The notes under the pieces were generated by a model. That model saw only the letters and a program-made list of their open reading frames with translations, made no database searches and was not told where the DNA came from. The position numbers and the translations under genes are program-made. Positions 7,807 through 13,532 of a stretch of 13,532 nucleotides of DNA are shown here, piece by piece (the stretch's first letter is position 1; each line of letters begins with the position of its first letter). This DNA is from Synechococcaceae cyanobacterium (GTDB taxonomy: Bacteria; Cyanobacteriota; Cyanobacteriia; PCC-6307; Cyanobiaceae): the NCBI GenBank assembly GCA_947460085.1, contig CANHGA010000030.1:1-13532 (forward strand). The letters run 5' to 3'.

Positions 7807-8463
7807 GGCGCAATGCCCGCTTTGGCAGACCCTAGCGATCATGGGGGCGGCGTCCAGTGGCCGTTGCCACAGGATTGGCCACCAACCCGGCAGCCCTTGC
7901 GGCTCGGCGTGATGGCATCGGGTGAAGGAAGCAATTTCCAAGCCCTGGCAGAGAGCTGCCGCACGGGTTGGGCTGAGATTGCCCTGCTTGTGGTGAACAA
8001 CGACCAATGCGGCGCCCACAGGCGCGCTGAACGGCTTGGCATTCCAACCACCCTGATCGACCACCGCCTTTATCCGAAGCGGGAGGATTTAGACCGGGCC
8101 CTGATCCAGGTCTTCCAGCAACAGCAGGTGGATCTGGTGGCCATGGCCGGGTGGATGCGGATCGTCACGCCGTTGCTCATCCAGGCCTATCCAGGCCGGC
8201 TGGTCAACATACACCCTTCCCTCCTGCCCAGCTTTCCTGGGGTCGATGGCGTGGGGCAAGCTCTGGCAGCGGGGGTCACCCTCAGCGGCTGCACCGCCCA
8301 CCTGGTGTGTGAGGAGGTGGATGCCGGAGAAATCCTCGTGCAGGCGGCTGTTCCCGTGCTCAAAACCGATGACCGCACCAGTTTGGGTGCCCGGATTCAG
8401 CGCCAGGAACACAACATCCTGCCCTTGGCCGTTGCCCTTGCTGCCCAAAAGCTGGGTCTTTAG
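7798..8463 (+). CDS. purN: phosphoribosylglycinamide formyltransferase (GART 1, folate-dependent)
   Basis: Transfers a formyl group from 10-formyltetrahydrofolate to glycinamide ribonucleotide, the third step of purine synthesis, in the cytoplasm. The product is 221 residues from the chosen start. Motifs: the phosphate loop GVMASGEGSN (about 37-46), the folate region AGWMRIVTP, and the catalytic triad N137 and H139 in NIHPSLLPSFPG with D175 in EEVDAGEILV. The first 35 residues before LRLGVMASG are a variable extension, as in related cyanobacteria. I chose the ATG at 7798 because AGGA lies 7 bases upstream (7787-7790), the only good Shine-Dalgarno-like site in the window; the ATG at 7813 is a reasonable alternative and would avoid overlapping the divergent DUF1257 start. 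The TAG stop overlaps the argC stop by 4 bases. Confidence 0.96.
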   Translation: MGHGAMPALADPSDHGGGVQWPLPQDWPPTRQPLRLGVMASGEGSNFQALAESCRTGWAEIALLVVNNDQCGAHRRAERLGIPTTLIDHRLYPKREDLDRALIQVFQQQQVDLVAMAGWMRIVTPLLIQAYPGRLVNIHPSLLPSFPGVDGVGQALAAGVTLSGCTAHLVCEEVDAGEILVQAAVPVLKTDDRTSLGARIQRQEHNILPLAVALAAQKLGL

Positions 8464-9524
8464 GGATAGAAGGGCAGGAGGGGCAGCCCTGTGGTGGCCT
8501 CAAGGCCTGCCATCAGGTTGAGGCATTGCACCCCTTGGCCCGCCTGGCCCTTGACCAGGTTGTCGATGGCTGCCATCACGATCAACTGGCCCGTGCGCGG
8601 GTCAACCTGCACGGACAGCAGGGCCCGGTTGGTCTGGCGCACCCACTTGGTGGAGGGATAGGTGCCAACCGGCAGCACATCAACGCAGGGGGCATGGCGG
8701 TAGGCCGCTTCCAACAGGGTGCGGCAATCTTCCGAGCGCAGACCGGGGTCGCGCAGCCTGCAATACACCGTGGCCAGGAGCCCGCGCACCATCGGCATCA
8801 GGTGGGGGGTGAACTGGAGCTGGATCGGTTGGCCGGCCGCCTGGCTTGCGGCCTGCTCAATCTCGCTGGTGTGGCGATGGCCCACCACGCCATAGGGGGC
8901 AACGGCTTCCGAGGCCTCGGCCAGCAGCAGGTTTTCCTTGGCAGCCCTACCCCCGCCCGAGGTACCGGTTTTGGCATCGATCACGATGCCACTGGTGTCG
9001 ATCAATCCCTGCTTCAAAAACGGCAGCAGGCCGAGCAGCGAAGCCGTGGGGAAGCAGCCTGGTGCCGCCACCAGGCGAGCCTCCCGGATCCGATCGGCTT
9101 CCCACTCCGGCAGGCCATAGACGGCGCTTTGGCAGAGGTGGCTGTCGCTGCGAACGACCTCCTGGGCTTCCTGGACATACACCTGCTTCCACTCCTCAAG
9201 GGAGCGGTAGCGGTAGTCGGCGGAAAGATCCACCACCCGCACCCCCCGTTCGAGCAGGGCCGGGGCAAGTTGGGCCGCTAGGCCATTGGGCAGGCTGAGC
9301 ACGGCGAAATCGGCCTGATCGGCGATGGCTGCCGGATCCGGACTTTGGACAACGGGATCGCCAGCTAGGGGAAGGAAGGGAACCAGGGAACTCCAGCGTT
9401 TGCCGCTGCTGCGCTCGCCCCCTAAAAAGCTGACCTCCAGGCCCGGGTGCTGGTGGAGCAGGCGCAAGGTCTGCAGACCGCCGTAGCCGCTAGCGCCTAT
9501 GACCGCAACGCGCTTGCTTGTCAT
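8460..9524 (-). CDS. argC: N-acetyl-gamma-glutamyl-phosphate reductase
   Basis: NADPH-dependent reduction of N-acetylglutamyl-5-phosphate to the semialdehyde, the third step of arginine synthesis, in the cytoplasm. The product is 354 residues, the usual length of the long ArgC type. Visible: the Rossmann nucleotide loop VIGASGYGG (8-16), the LSADYR segment near 100-105, the catalytic cysteine C157 in AAPGCFPTA, the glycine-rich DAKTGTSGGGRAAK, GHRHTSEIEQ with the active-site histidine near 217-219, HLMPMVRG, and the C-terminal DNLVKGQAGQ. The ATG at 9524 begins six residues before the Rossmann motif and has no Shine-Dalgarno. It is divergent from ribBA across a short spacer and convergent with purN, the two stops overlapping in TTAG. 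Confidence 0.97.
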   Translation of the reverse strand: MTSKRVAVIGASGYGGLQTLRLLHQHPGLEVSFLGGERSSGKRWSSLVPFLPLAGDPVVQSPDPAAIADQADFAVLSLPNGLAAQLAPALLERGVRVVDLSADYRYRSLEEWKQVYVQEAQEVVRSDSHLCQSAVYGLPEWEADRIREARLVAAPGCFPTASLLGLLPFLKQGLIDTSGIVIDAKTGTSGGGRAAKENLLLAEASEAVAPYGVVGHRHTSEIEQAASQAAGQPIQLQFTPHLMPMVRGLLATVYCRLRDPGLRSEDCRTLLEAAYRHAPCVDVLPVGTYPSTKWVRQTNRALLSVQVDPRTGQLIVMAAIDNLVKGQAGQGVQCLNLMAGLEATTGLPLLPFYP

Positions 9525-9549
9525 CGCAGTGACCCATGGGCCGAACGTA

Positions 9550-9570
9550 CCGGGCTTTATAAAGGATGAT
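9550..9570. promoter_or_regulatory. candidate shared -10 region for argC and ribBA
   Basis: TTTATAAA at 9556-9563 is self-complementary and is the only AT-rich spot in this short spacer. Read rightwards it offers TATAAA (9558-9563); read leftwards it offers TATAAA ending at 9556. It could thus serve as a -10 for both divergent genes, with an argC leader of roughly 25 bases. No clear -35 is seen on either side. If transcription to the right starts near 9570, the ribBA ATG at 9566 could not be used. Confidence 0.35.
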
Positions 9571-9583
9571 TGCGCTAGGGGCC

Positions 9584-11269
9584 ATGGGCCCGGTGGGCTT
9601 CCCTTTGACCCTTCTGAGCGACCAACCGCCTAGTCAGCAGGGCAAAGCCATTGCCTTTGACCCGATTGCGGATGCCCTGGCCGCCATCCGTAACGGTGAA
9701 TCGATTGTCGTTGTCGACGATGAAAACCGGGAGAACGAGGGGGATCTGATCTGTGCGGCCCAGTTCGCAACCCCTGAACAGATCAACTTCATGGCCACCG
9801 AGGCCCGGGGGCTGATTTGCCTCGCCATGGAGGGCGATCGCCTCGACGTTCTAGATCTGCCCTTGATGGTGGATCGCAACACCGACAGCAACCAGACCGC
9901 CTTTACCGTGAGTGTGGATGCAGGCCCCGAAAATGGTGTGAGCACTGGAATCTCTGCAGAGGATCGGGCCCGCACCATCCAGGTGGCGATCCACCCGACC
10001 ACCCGGCCAGCCGACCTCCGCCGTCCCGGTCACATCTTTCCGCTTCGGGCCAAGCAAGGCGGGGTGCTCAAGCGGGCGGGCCATACCGAGGCCGCCGTCG
10101 ATTTGGCCCGGTTAGCTGGCCTGTATCCAGCTGGCGTGATTTGTGAAATCCAGAACGCCGATGGATCCATGGCCCGGTTGCCCCAACTGGTGGATTACGC
10201 CCAGCGCCACAAGCTCAAGCTGATCAACATCGCCGATCTGATCGGCTACAGGCTCGATACGGAGCGCTTTGTGCGCCGCCAGGCCGAGGCGGCCTTGCCC
10301 AGTGCCTTCGGTACGTTTCGAGCCATTGGCTACCGCAATGAGCTCGATGGCAGCGAGCACATGGCGATCGTCAAAGGCCATCCCGAAACAGCGACGGGGC
10401 CGGTCTTGGTTCGGGTGCACTCCGAATGCCTCACTGGCGATGCCTTCGGATCGCTGCGGTGTGATTGTCGGCCCCAGCTGGAAGCGGCCCTCCGCATGGT
10501 CGAGGCGGCCGGAGAGGGGGTGGTCGTCTATCTGCGCCAGGAGGGCCGTGGGATCGGTTTGATCAACAAGCTCAAGGCCTATTCCCTGCAAGACACGGGC
10601 CTGGACACCGTGGAGGCCAACGAAAGGCTGGGCTTTGCCGCCGACCTCCGCAACTACGGGGTCGGAGCCCAAATCCTGAGTGATCTGGGCGTGCAGCGGC
10701 TGCAATTGATCACCAACAATCCCCGCAAAATTGCCGGATTGGGCGGCTATGGACTCCAGGTTGAAGGGCGGGTGCCCCTGGTGATGGATGCCGGTCAGCA
10801 CAACGCCGCCTACCTCCAGACCAAGCGCACCAAACTCGGCCACATGATGGATGGCCCCCAGGTGGTGCTGGCCTGGCATGGCGAGACCGACCCCCTGGCC
10901 TGGGTGCCCCACCTCGAGCAACTTCGCCAATGGGCGGCGGCGGAGAACCTCAGCCTGGAGGTGGAAGACCATCCCCGCCTGTTGGCCCTGTTGAATCAAC
11001 CAGCCCTCGCCGTGCTCCTAGGCCCGGGCATTGATCGGGCCATCGAGCCCAGCCAAATCGAAAAGCTTCTGGCAACCATGGCCGGTTGGCGCGGAACCCA
11101 GGCCGTCAGCCTGCTCCTGGCCCCCGATGGCCAACGGTCCAGCCATCCCAGCGTCGAACTTGAGCCCAGCCCCCGCCCCCTGGTGGAACTGGGGGGCTCC
11201 CTCTCCGGCCATGAACCATCAAACCAGGGGCTCCCCTTGGAGCCCGGGGCGTTTTTGGTGTGGCGCTAA
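9584..11269 (+). CDS. ribBA: bifunctional RibBA: DHBP synthase / GTP cyclohydrolase II, with C-terminal extension
   Basis: Makes both precursors of riboflavin: 3,4-dihydroxy-2-butanone-4-phosphate from ribulose-5-phosphate, and the pyrimidine precursor from GTP. From this start it is 561 residues. RibB domain, about 25-222: acidic loop DDENRENEGDL (45-55), DRNTDSNQTAFT, RPGHIFPLRAKQGGVLKRAGHTEA. RibA domain, about 228-424: zinc cysteines C282, C293 and C295 in CLTGDAFGSLRCDC, then RQEGRGIGLINK and TNNPRKIAGL. The remaining 137 residues form a tail absent from short RibBA enzymes, with no motif I recognise. Start uncertain: the ATG at 9566 has AAAGG directly against it and sits in the likely promoter; 9584 has AGGG only 3 bases away; GTG at 9593 is also possible. 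All precede the conserved domain. Confidence 0.96.
   Translation: MGPVGFPLTLLSDQPPSQQGKAIAFDPIADALAAIRNGESIVVVDDENRENEGDLICAAQFATPEQINFMATEARGLICLAMEGDRLDVLDLPLMVDRNTDSNQTAFTVSVDAGPENGVSTGISAEDRARTIQVAIHPTTRPADLRRPGHIFPLRAKQGGVLKRAGHTEAAVDLARLAGLYPAGVICEIQNADGSMARLPQLVDYAQRHKLKLINIADLIGYRLDTERFVRRQAEAALPSAFGTFRAIGYRNELDGSEHMAIVKGHPETATGPVLVRVHSECLTGDAFGSLRCDCRPQLEAALRMVEAAGEGVVVYLRQEGRGIGLINKLKAYSLQDTGLDTVEANERLGFAADLRNYGVGAQILSDLGVQRLQLITNNPRKIAGLGGYGLQVEGRVPLVMDAGQHNAAYLQTKRTKLGHMMDGPQVVLAWHGETDPLAWVPHLEQLRQWAAAENLSLEVEDHPRLLALLNQPALAVLLGPGIDRAIEPSQIEKLLATMAGWRGTQAVSLLLAPDGQRSSHPSVELEPSPRPLVELGGSLSGHEPSNQGLPLEPGAFLVWR
9834..9841. repeat. HIP1 palindrome
   Basis: GCGATCGC, the octamer abundant in many cyanobacterial genomes, lies inside ribBA within a GGCGATCGCC palindrome. 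I found one perfect copy in the window and a 7/8 match near 10365. One copy supports, but does not prove, a cyanobacterial origin. Confidence 0.6.
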
Positions 11270-11285
11270 GGCATTAACTCTGCCT

Positions 11286-11323
11286 GGGTGGTCACCGCTT
11301 GGTGATCACCTGGATGACCACCC
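11286..11323. terminator. strong inverted repeats after ribBA; likely bidirectional terminator or alternative structure
   Basis: Two pairings compete here. GGTGGTCACC (11287-11296) pairs with GGTGATCACC (11301-11310) as a 10-bp stem with one G-U pair and a GCTT loop. Alternatively GGGTGGTCA (11286-11294) pairs perfectly over 9 bp with TGACCACCC (11315-11323). The site lies 16 bases after the ribBA stop and before the end of convergent ppi, so a terminator for either or both is the simplest reading. No T-run follows the stem on the ribBA strand, so a classical intrinsic terminator is not complete. Confidence 0.6.
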
Positions 11324-11343
11324 CTCCAGAGTCACTTCTGGAC

Positions 11344-11364
11344 GGTCACTTTTGAATGGTGACC
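11344..11364 (-). terminator. hairpin across the ppi stop codon
   Basis: GGTCAC (11344-11349) and GTGACC (11359-11364) are perfectly complementary over 6 bp around a 9-base loop. The TGA stop of ppi (11348-11346 on the minus strand) is part of the stem. It may add to the 3' structure of the ppi transcript; the short stem makes the call tentative. Confidence 0.35.
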
Positions 11365-11786
11365 TTGGTGATCTTGGTGCCCTTTTTCACAGCAAGAACC
11401 ACATCCATGTTGCCGGTGTGGCCAAACACGGTGTGAACCCCATCGAGGTGGGGTTGGGCTTCATGGCAGAGGAAGAACTGGGAACCACCGGTGTTCTTGC
11501 CGGCGTGGGCCATGGAGAAGCTGCCCGCCTGGTGCTTGTTGGGGTTGATCTCACAATTGATCTGGTAGCCAGGGCCACCGGTACCAGCCATGCCTGGGGC
11601 ACCTTCACGGCTGTTTGGGCAACCTCCCTGGGCCATGAAGCCATCGATCACGCGGTGAAAGGCCAGACCGTCGTAGAAGCCCGATTCCGCCAGCTTGACG
11701 AAATTGGCCACGGTGCCTGGGGCGTCAGCATCGAAAAGTTCAATCTCGATGGTGCCGGCTTCGGTATCCATCAGGGCTTTGGTCAC
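11346..11786 (-). CDS. cyclophilin-type peptidyl-prolyl cis-trans isomerase
   Basis: Catalyses cis-trans isomerisation of Xaa-Pro bonds in protein folding. The product is 146 residues, a compact single-domain cyclophilin with no signal peptide, so cytoplasmic. Active-site marks: FHRVIDGFMAQGG with R45, F50, M51 and Q53; SMAHAG near 91-96; NTGGSQFF with Q103 and F105; and LDGVHTVFG with H118. The position equivalent to the cyclosporin-contacting Trp121 of human cyclophilin A is His113, as in many bacterial members, which usually means weak cyclosporin binding. The GTG at 11786 is chosen because VTKALMDTEAG opens the domain as in cyanobacterial relatives; the ATG at 11879 would add 31 unrelated residues and overlap the divergent mtnP start. 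It is convergent with ribBA across inverted repeats. Confidence 0.94.
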   Translation of the reverse strand: MTKALMDTEAGTIEIELFDADAPGTVANFVKLAESGFYDGLAFHRVIDGFMAQGGCPNSREGAPGMAGTGGPGYQINCEINPNKHQAGSFSMAHAGKNTGGSQFFLCHEAQPHLDGVHTVFGHTGNMDVVLAVKKGTKITKVTIQK

Positions 11787-11792
11787 GGCGAA

Positions 11793-11810
11793 AGTCGTAA
11801 AAAACCGACT
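11793..11810 (-). other. small stem-loop in the ppi leader
   Basis: AGTCG and CGACT are perfectly complementary around TAAAAAAC, only 7 bases from the GTG start of ppi. It lies in the 79-base ppi/mtnP spacer, which must also hold both promoters. TACAGT on the minus strand just upstream is a possible -10. The stem is short and may be chance. Confidence 0.25.
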
Positions 11811-11865
11811 GTATGGGGCCGCCGTGGTGCATGGGGCAACAATGGCCTGATTCGCCCCGACCCCC

Positions 11866-12786
11866 ATGGCCAGCGCCAAACAGGATTCGATCGAACTCGA
11901 CCTCCAAACCGCTCGCCTTGGCGTGATTGGCGGCAGTGGCCTCTACGCCATGGACGGCCTCGAGGACGTCCGCAAACTGAAGATCAAGACCCCCTATGGC
12001 AAACCCTCGGATACCCTGCGGTTAGGCCGCATCGGTGACCTGGAGGTGGTGTTTCTGGCCCGCCATGGCCGCCACCACAGCTTCACCCCCAGCGAGGTCC
12101 CCTACCAGGCCAACATCTGGGCCCTGCGCTCTTTGGGAGTGCGGTGGATTCTGTCGGTATCTGCGGTGGGCTCCCTTCAGGAACACGTTCGCCCCCTGGA
12201 CATGGTGGTGCCCGATCAGTTCATCGATCGAACCCACCAACGTCCCCCCACCCTCTTTGGCGATGGACTGGTGGCCCACGTGGGCTTTGCCGATCCCTTT
12301 TGCCCCGTGCTCAGTCGCCTGCTCTCTGACGTCGGCGAGAGCCTGATGCCAGAGGGCCGCAGCTTGCACCGGGGCGGCACCTACCTCTGCATGGAGGGGC
12401 CTGCCTTTTCAACCCGGGCCGAATCGGAGCTCTACCGAAGCTGGGGCTGTTCGGTGATCGGCATGACCAACCACACCGAAGCTCGCCTCGCCCGGGAGGC
12501 GGAGATCGCTTACAGCACCCTGGCCATGGCCACCGACTACGACTGCTGGCACCAGGAACACGCCAGTGTCACCGTGGAAATGGTGATCGACAACCTCCGG
12601 GCCAATGCGGCCCTGGCCCAGCAGATCGTGCGCATGACCGCCGAACGCCTCGCGGCCCATCGCATTCCCAGTGGGGCCCACCACGCCCTGCGCCATGCCC
12701 TGATGACCCCCAAGGAGGAGGTTCCAGCTGCCACCCGCCGCAGGACCAACCTCTTTACCGCCCCCTATTGGGGGAGTTTCCGCTAG
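11866..12786 (+). CDS. mtnP: S-methyl-5'-thioadenosine phosphorylase
   Basis: Phosphorolysis of 5'-methylthioadenosine (a by-product of S-adenosylmethionine use, for example in polyamine synthesis) to adenine and methylthioribose-1-phosphate; cytoplasmic. The product is 306 residues, slightly longer than many MTAPs through a C-terminal tail after about 270. Motifs: phosphate loop IGGSG (21-25), ARHGRHH (65-71) with the phosphate-binding Arg-His, SAVGSL (99-104), EGPAFSTRAES (177-187), IGMTNHTEARLAREAE (198-213), and DYD at 224-226. Two Asp at the base-binding loop favour 6-aminopurines (adenine) over the Asn of PNPs, which supports MTAP rather than a purine nucleoside phosphorylase; a methylthioinosine enzyme cannot be excluded by eye. 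The ATG at 11866 has no Shine-Dalgarno. Its stop codon is part of an inverted repeat shared with murQ. Confidence 0.95.
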   Translation: MASAKQDSIELDLQTARLGVIGGSGLYAMDGLEDVRKLKIKTPYGKPSDTLRLGRIGDLEVVFLARHGRHHSFTPSEVPYQANIWALRSLGVRWILSVSAVGSLQEHVRPLDMVVPDQFIDRTHQRPPTLFGDGLVAHVGFADPFCPVLSRLLSDVGESLMPEGRSLHRGGTYLCMEGPAFSTRAESELYRSWGCSVIGMTNHTEARLAREAEIAYSTLAMATDYDCWHQEHASVTVEMVIDNLRANAALAQQIVRMTAERLAAHRIPSGAHHALRHALMTPKEEVPAATRRRTNLFTAPYWGSFR

Positions 12787-12804
12787 GGAGGCTTCCCCTA
12801 GCGG
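12780..12804. terminator. bidirectional stem-loop containing both stop codons of mtnP and murQ
   Basis: CCGCTAGGG (12780-12788) and CCCTAGCGG (12796-12804) are perfect 9-bp inverted repeats around a 7-base loop. The TAG stops of both convergent genes (12784-12786, and 12800-12798 on the minus strand) lie within the stem, and both proteins end with Arg (CGC TAG). No T-tract follows on either side. A smaller CCCCC/GGGGG hairpin lies at 12761-12774 inside mtnP. Confidence 0.6.
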
Positions 12805-13532
12805 CTGGCTTTGAGGGAGGCGCCGCAGGCCTCCAGGGTGTGGCGAAGGCTGGGGCCGAACTGGCCCAGCTTGTCTGCCCCTTCGGCCGCATCCAGCTGG
12901 GTAGCAGCCATCAACAGTGCCAGTTTCACCGAACCTTGGGCCCTGTGCAGCAGGTCTCGGCCAGGTTCCCTGGCCACTCCAGCCAGGTCGCGCAGGATGC
13001 GCAAGGCCCGGTCCTCGAGTTTGGCGTTGGTTACCGCCACGTCCACCATGCGGTTTCCGTAAACCTTGCCGAGTCGCACCATCACGCCGGTGGACAGGAT
13101 ATTGAGCGCCATCTTGGTGGCCGTTCCGGCCTTGAGCCGGGTCGAGCCAGCCAGCAATTCAGGACCGGTGAGCAGTCGAATGTTGATGGCGCATGGCATG
13201 GCTGCCTGCTCCGTGGGAACACAGGCCATGGCAATGGCCAAGGCACCGAGGGATTGGGCATGGTTCAGGCCCCCCAGCACGTAGGGGGTGGTCCCACCTG
13301 CGGCAATACCGACGAGGCAATCCGCCTGGCAAAAGCCGCGCTCTTCCAGATCAGCTACCCCGGCCTCGGCCAAATCTTCCAGGCCCTCAGAGCTGCGTAA
13401 CAGGGCTGCCGCCCCTCCGGCGAGAACGCCCTGCACCATCTCCGGTGGGCTGCAAAAGGTGGGGGGACACTCGGCCGCATCCAACACCCCGAGCCGGCCA
13501 GAGGTGCCAGCACCCAGGTAAAACAGGCGTCC
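12798..13532 (-). CDS. murQ: N-acetylmuramic acid 6-phosphate etherase, 5'-truncated by window edge
   Basis: Removes the lactyl ether from MurNAc-6-phosphate to give GlcNAc-6-phosphate and D-lactate in cell-wall sugar recycling; cytoplasmic. The frame is open to the right edge and gives 244 residues; the family has about 300, so some 55-60 N-terminal residues are missing. The SIS fold is clear: FYLGAGTSGRLGVLDAAECPPTF at the edge includes the catalytic Glu of the D-A-x-E-C motif (residue 21 of the fragment), followed by GIAAGGTTPYV (sugar-phosphate loop), ILTGPE-like RLLTGPELLAGSTRLKAGTA, and MALNILSTGVMVRLGKVYGNRMVDV. The C-terminus is complete. It is convergent with mtnP. No MurNAc kinase or transporter is visible nearby, so the source of the substrate is not shown by the window. 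Confidence 0.96.
   Translation of the reverse strand, partial: GRLFYLGAGTSGRLGVLDAAECPPTFCSPPEMVQGVLAGGAAALLRSSEGLEDLAEAGVADLEERGFCQADCLVGIAAGGTTPYVLGGLNHAQSLGALAIAMACVPTEQAAMPCAINIRLLTGPELLAGSTRLKAGTATKMALNILSTGVMVRLGKVYGNRMVDVAVTNAKLEDRALRILRDLAGVAREPGRDLLHRAQGSVKLALLMAATQLDAAEGADKLGQFGPSLRHTLEACGASLKASR

Noticed and set aside
7807..8064. N-terminal extension of the DUF1257 gene to 8064
   Set aside because: It is antisense to the PurN N-terminal half and has no resemblance to the family, whose proteins begin MSH.
8526..9281. 251-codon open frame antisense to argC
   Set aside because: Shadow; ArgC is complete in the opposite strand.
10112..10999. 295-codon open frame antisense to ribBA
   Set aside because: Long antisense frames arise from GC-rich codon use; the RibBA motifs on the plus strand are decisive.
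11787..11879. 31-residue N-terminal extension of the cyclophilin starting at 11879, possible signal or lipoprotein peptide
   Set aside because: It would overlap the divergent mtnP start, lacks a proper hydrophobic core, and the cyclophilin domain begins naturally at the GTG at 11786.
11031..12038. 335-codon open frame on the plus strand across ppi and the ribBA end
   Set aside because: It is an alternate frame of ribBA, then antisense to ppi, then an alternate frame of mtnP; its translation has no family resemblance and the real genes explain the bases.
12198..12490. MTNHTEA in MtnP instead of the TTVPEA of human MTAP, as a sign of changed substrate
   Set aside because: MTNxxEA variants are, to my knowledge, common in bacterial members, and the DYD pair that selects adenine is intact.
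12768..13400. 210-codon open frame antisense to murQ
   Set aside because: Shadow; the MurQ SIS motifs are clear on the minus strand.
1..13532. Search for CRISPR, insertion sequence, tRNA, rRNA, prophage or toxin-antitoxin
   Set aside because: No spaced direct repeats, transposase motifs, cloverleaf sequences or phage genes were seen; nearly all bases are explained by housekeeping genes.

Overview
The window is a gene-dense, GC-rich stretch of ordinary chromosome from what looks like a picocyanobacterium (marine or freshwater Synechococcus/Cyanobium type). The evidence for that lineage is a Ycf35-like DUF1257 protein, a fused RibBA with a long C-terminal tail, a MurQ gene, near-absence of Shine-Dalgarno sequences, and one HIP1 palindrome (GCGATCGC). 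I assign the lineage by recognition; no 16S or other marker gene is present.

Layout, left to right: leuS (+, 5' end outside the window), pgi (-), a 264-aa exported protein with a lytic-transglycosylase-like core (+), a three-gene minus-strand unit transcribed DUF1257 -> M61/PDZ peptidase -> membrane-anchored Amidase_2 amidase, then purN (+), argC (-), ribBA (+), a cyclophilin peptidyl-prolyl isomerase (-), mtnP (+) and murQ (-, 5' end outside the window). Apart from the three-gene unit, every gene is opposite in strand to its neighbours, so the region is a chain of convergent and divergent pairs. Convergent pairs overlap at their stops (leuS/pgi share CTAG; purN/argC share TTAG) or are separated by short inverted repeats (after the 264-aa gene, ribBA/ppi, mtnP/murQ). 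The divergent purN and DUF1257 starts lie on top of each other.

Function: the genes are housekeeping. They cover leucyl-tRNA charging, hexose-phosphate isomerisation, purine, arginine and riboflavin synthesis, proline isomerisation in protein folding, methylthioadenosine salvage and cell-wall turnover or recycling (LT-like protein, amidase, MurQ). I see no mobile element, CRISPR array, tRNA, rRNA, toxin-antitoxin or defence locus, and I do not think the window holds an undescribed multi-gene system. The points most worth a second look are the LT-like protein, the stop codons placed inside hairpin stems, the two mutually exclusive hairpins after ribBA, the overlapping divergent starts of purN and the DUF1257 gene, and the RibBA C-terminal extension.
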